In this document: positions 63,860 through 64,000 of the stretch, piece after piece
How the letters are laid out: each line of letters opens with the position of its first letter
Numbering within the stretch: position 1 is the first letter of the stretch
Source of the DNA: Lucinisca nassula
Taxonomy: Eukaryota > Mollusca > Bivalvia > Lucinida > Lucinidae
Assembly: GCA_963580285.1 (NCBI GenBank)
Contig: OY757010.1
Span: 211,886,138-211,950,137 of the forward strand
Reading direction: 5' to 3'
DNA length: 64,000 bases
Made by a program: the position numbers and the translations under genes
The notes under the pieces: generated by a model
Seen by the model: only the letters and a program-made list of their open reading frames with translations
The model's database searches: none
What the model was told of the DNA's origin: nothing

Positions 63860-64000
63860 AAAAAAATTGGAGTTTAATGGCCCAGTCAACACTCTTTAGA
63901 TCATATGGTGCCAAACAGTTTACCAAGTCGCATCGTTCCTGGCAGCCTTATACATATATAAGCAGTTAAATAGTACAGTGCAGTCTTTCATCAGAAATTG
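63860..64000 (-). mobile_element. SINE fragment, second tRNA-type family, cut by window end
   Basis: GGAGTTTAATGGCCCAGTCA followed by ACACT and later GGCAGCCTTATACA match the tail half of the element at 17790-18146. Confidence 0.45.

Overview
The window looks like nuclear DNA from a eukaryote, most likely a bivalve mollusc. It is AT-rich and almost entirely repetitive, with no operons and no bacterial-type genes. It is crowded with repeats that match bivalve 'pearl'/HINE-like (Helentron-associated) elements: a hairpin leader starting ACAAGAGG, a core of tandem units of roughly 145-170 bp, an ACGG-type microsatellite, and a 3' hairpin ending GAGCTAAAAA. It also holds TTAA-flanked palindromic MITEs, SINEs with a (CAAA)n tail, a mariner and two non-LTR retrotransposons. 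The organism call is inference from this repeat content; no species-diagnostic gene is present.

The host-coding content is very small. One minus-strand exon at 56910-57479 encodes a von Willebrand factor A (VWA) domain with phase-1 splice borders on both sides. Two more minus-strand exon candidates (18218-18338 and 5827-6066) have good splice sites, long open frames and compatible phases (1-1, 1-2, 2-2), so all three can be read as consecutive exons of one gene more than 50 kb long. A fourth, weak candidate touches the left edge (1-55). If this is right, nearly every repeat below lies in introns of that gene.

Layout. 1-8.3 kb: TTAA-type MITEs, a SINE pair, a minimal pearl-like element, a run of large palindromic MITEs with a recent 633-bp duplication, a 32-bp minisatellite and a 64-bp satellite. 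8.4-12.8 kb: a pearl/HINE-like element inserted in a MITE and itself interrupted by a 5'-truncated RTE-like retrotransposon. 13.7-17.4 kb: a second pearl-like element with about 20 units of ~165 bp. 17.4-27.3 kb: SINEs, MITEs and a ~4-kb TTAA-flanked element holding a dyad-rich array. 27.3-34.4 kb: a composite pearl-like array with higher-order units. 35.5-38.5 kb: an inverted-repeat-bounded element containing a pearl-like element. 39.7-45.7 kb: one array interrupted by another pearl-like element, which carries a SINE. 45.9-50.5 kb: a second array of the ~165-bp unit with a 200-N assembly gap. 50.7-56 kb: a 529-bp duplication, another array split by a hAT-like MITE, and a degraded Jockey/CR1-like retrotransposon. 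56-59.3 kb: the VWA exon between palindromic MITEs, one split by a foldback-like element. 60-64 kb: an old array split by a mariner copy that holds two nested MITEs.

The most notable signals are: the 5' leader hairpins of the pearl-like elements keep pairing while their sequence changes; their 3' tails repeatedly carry the palindrome GTTGCCATGGCAAC, which equals the RFX X-box consensus; several nested insertions reveal the pre-insertion site; and a foldback-like element has termini built of ~30-bp subrepeats. All transposase and reverse transcriptase genes seen are truncated or frameshifted, so every mobile element here is non-autonomous or dead.
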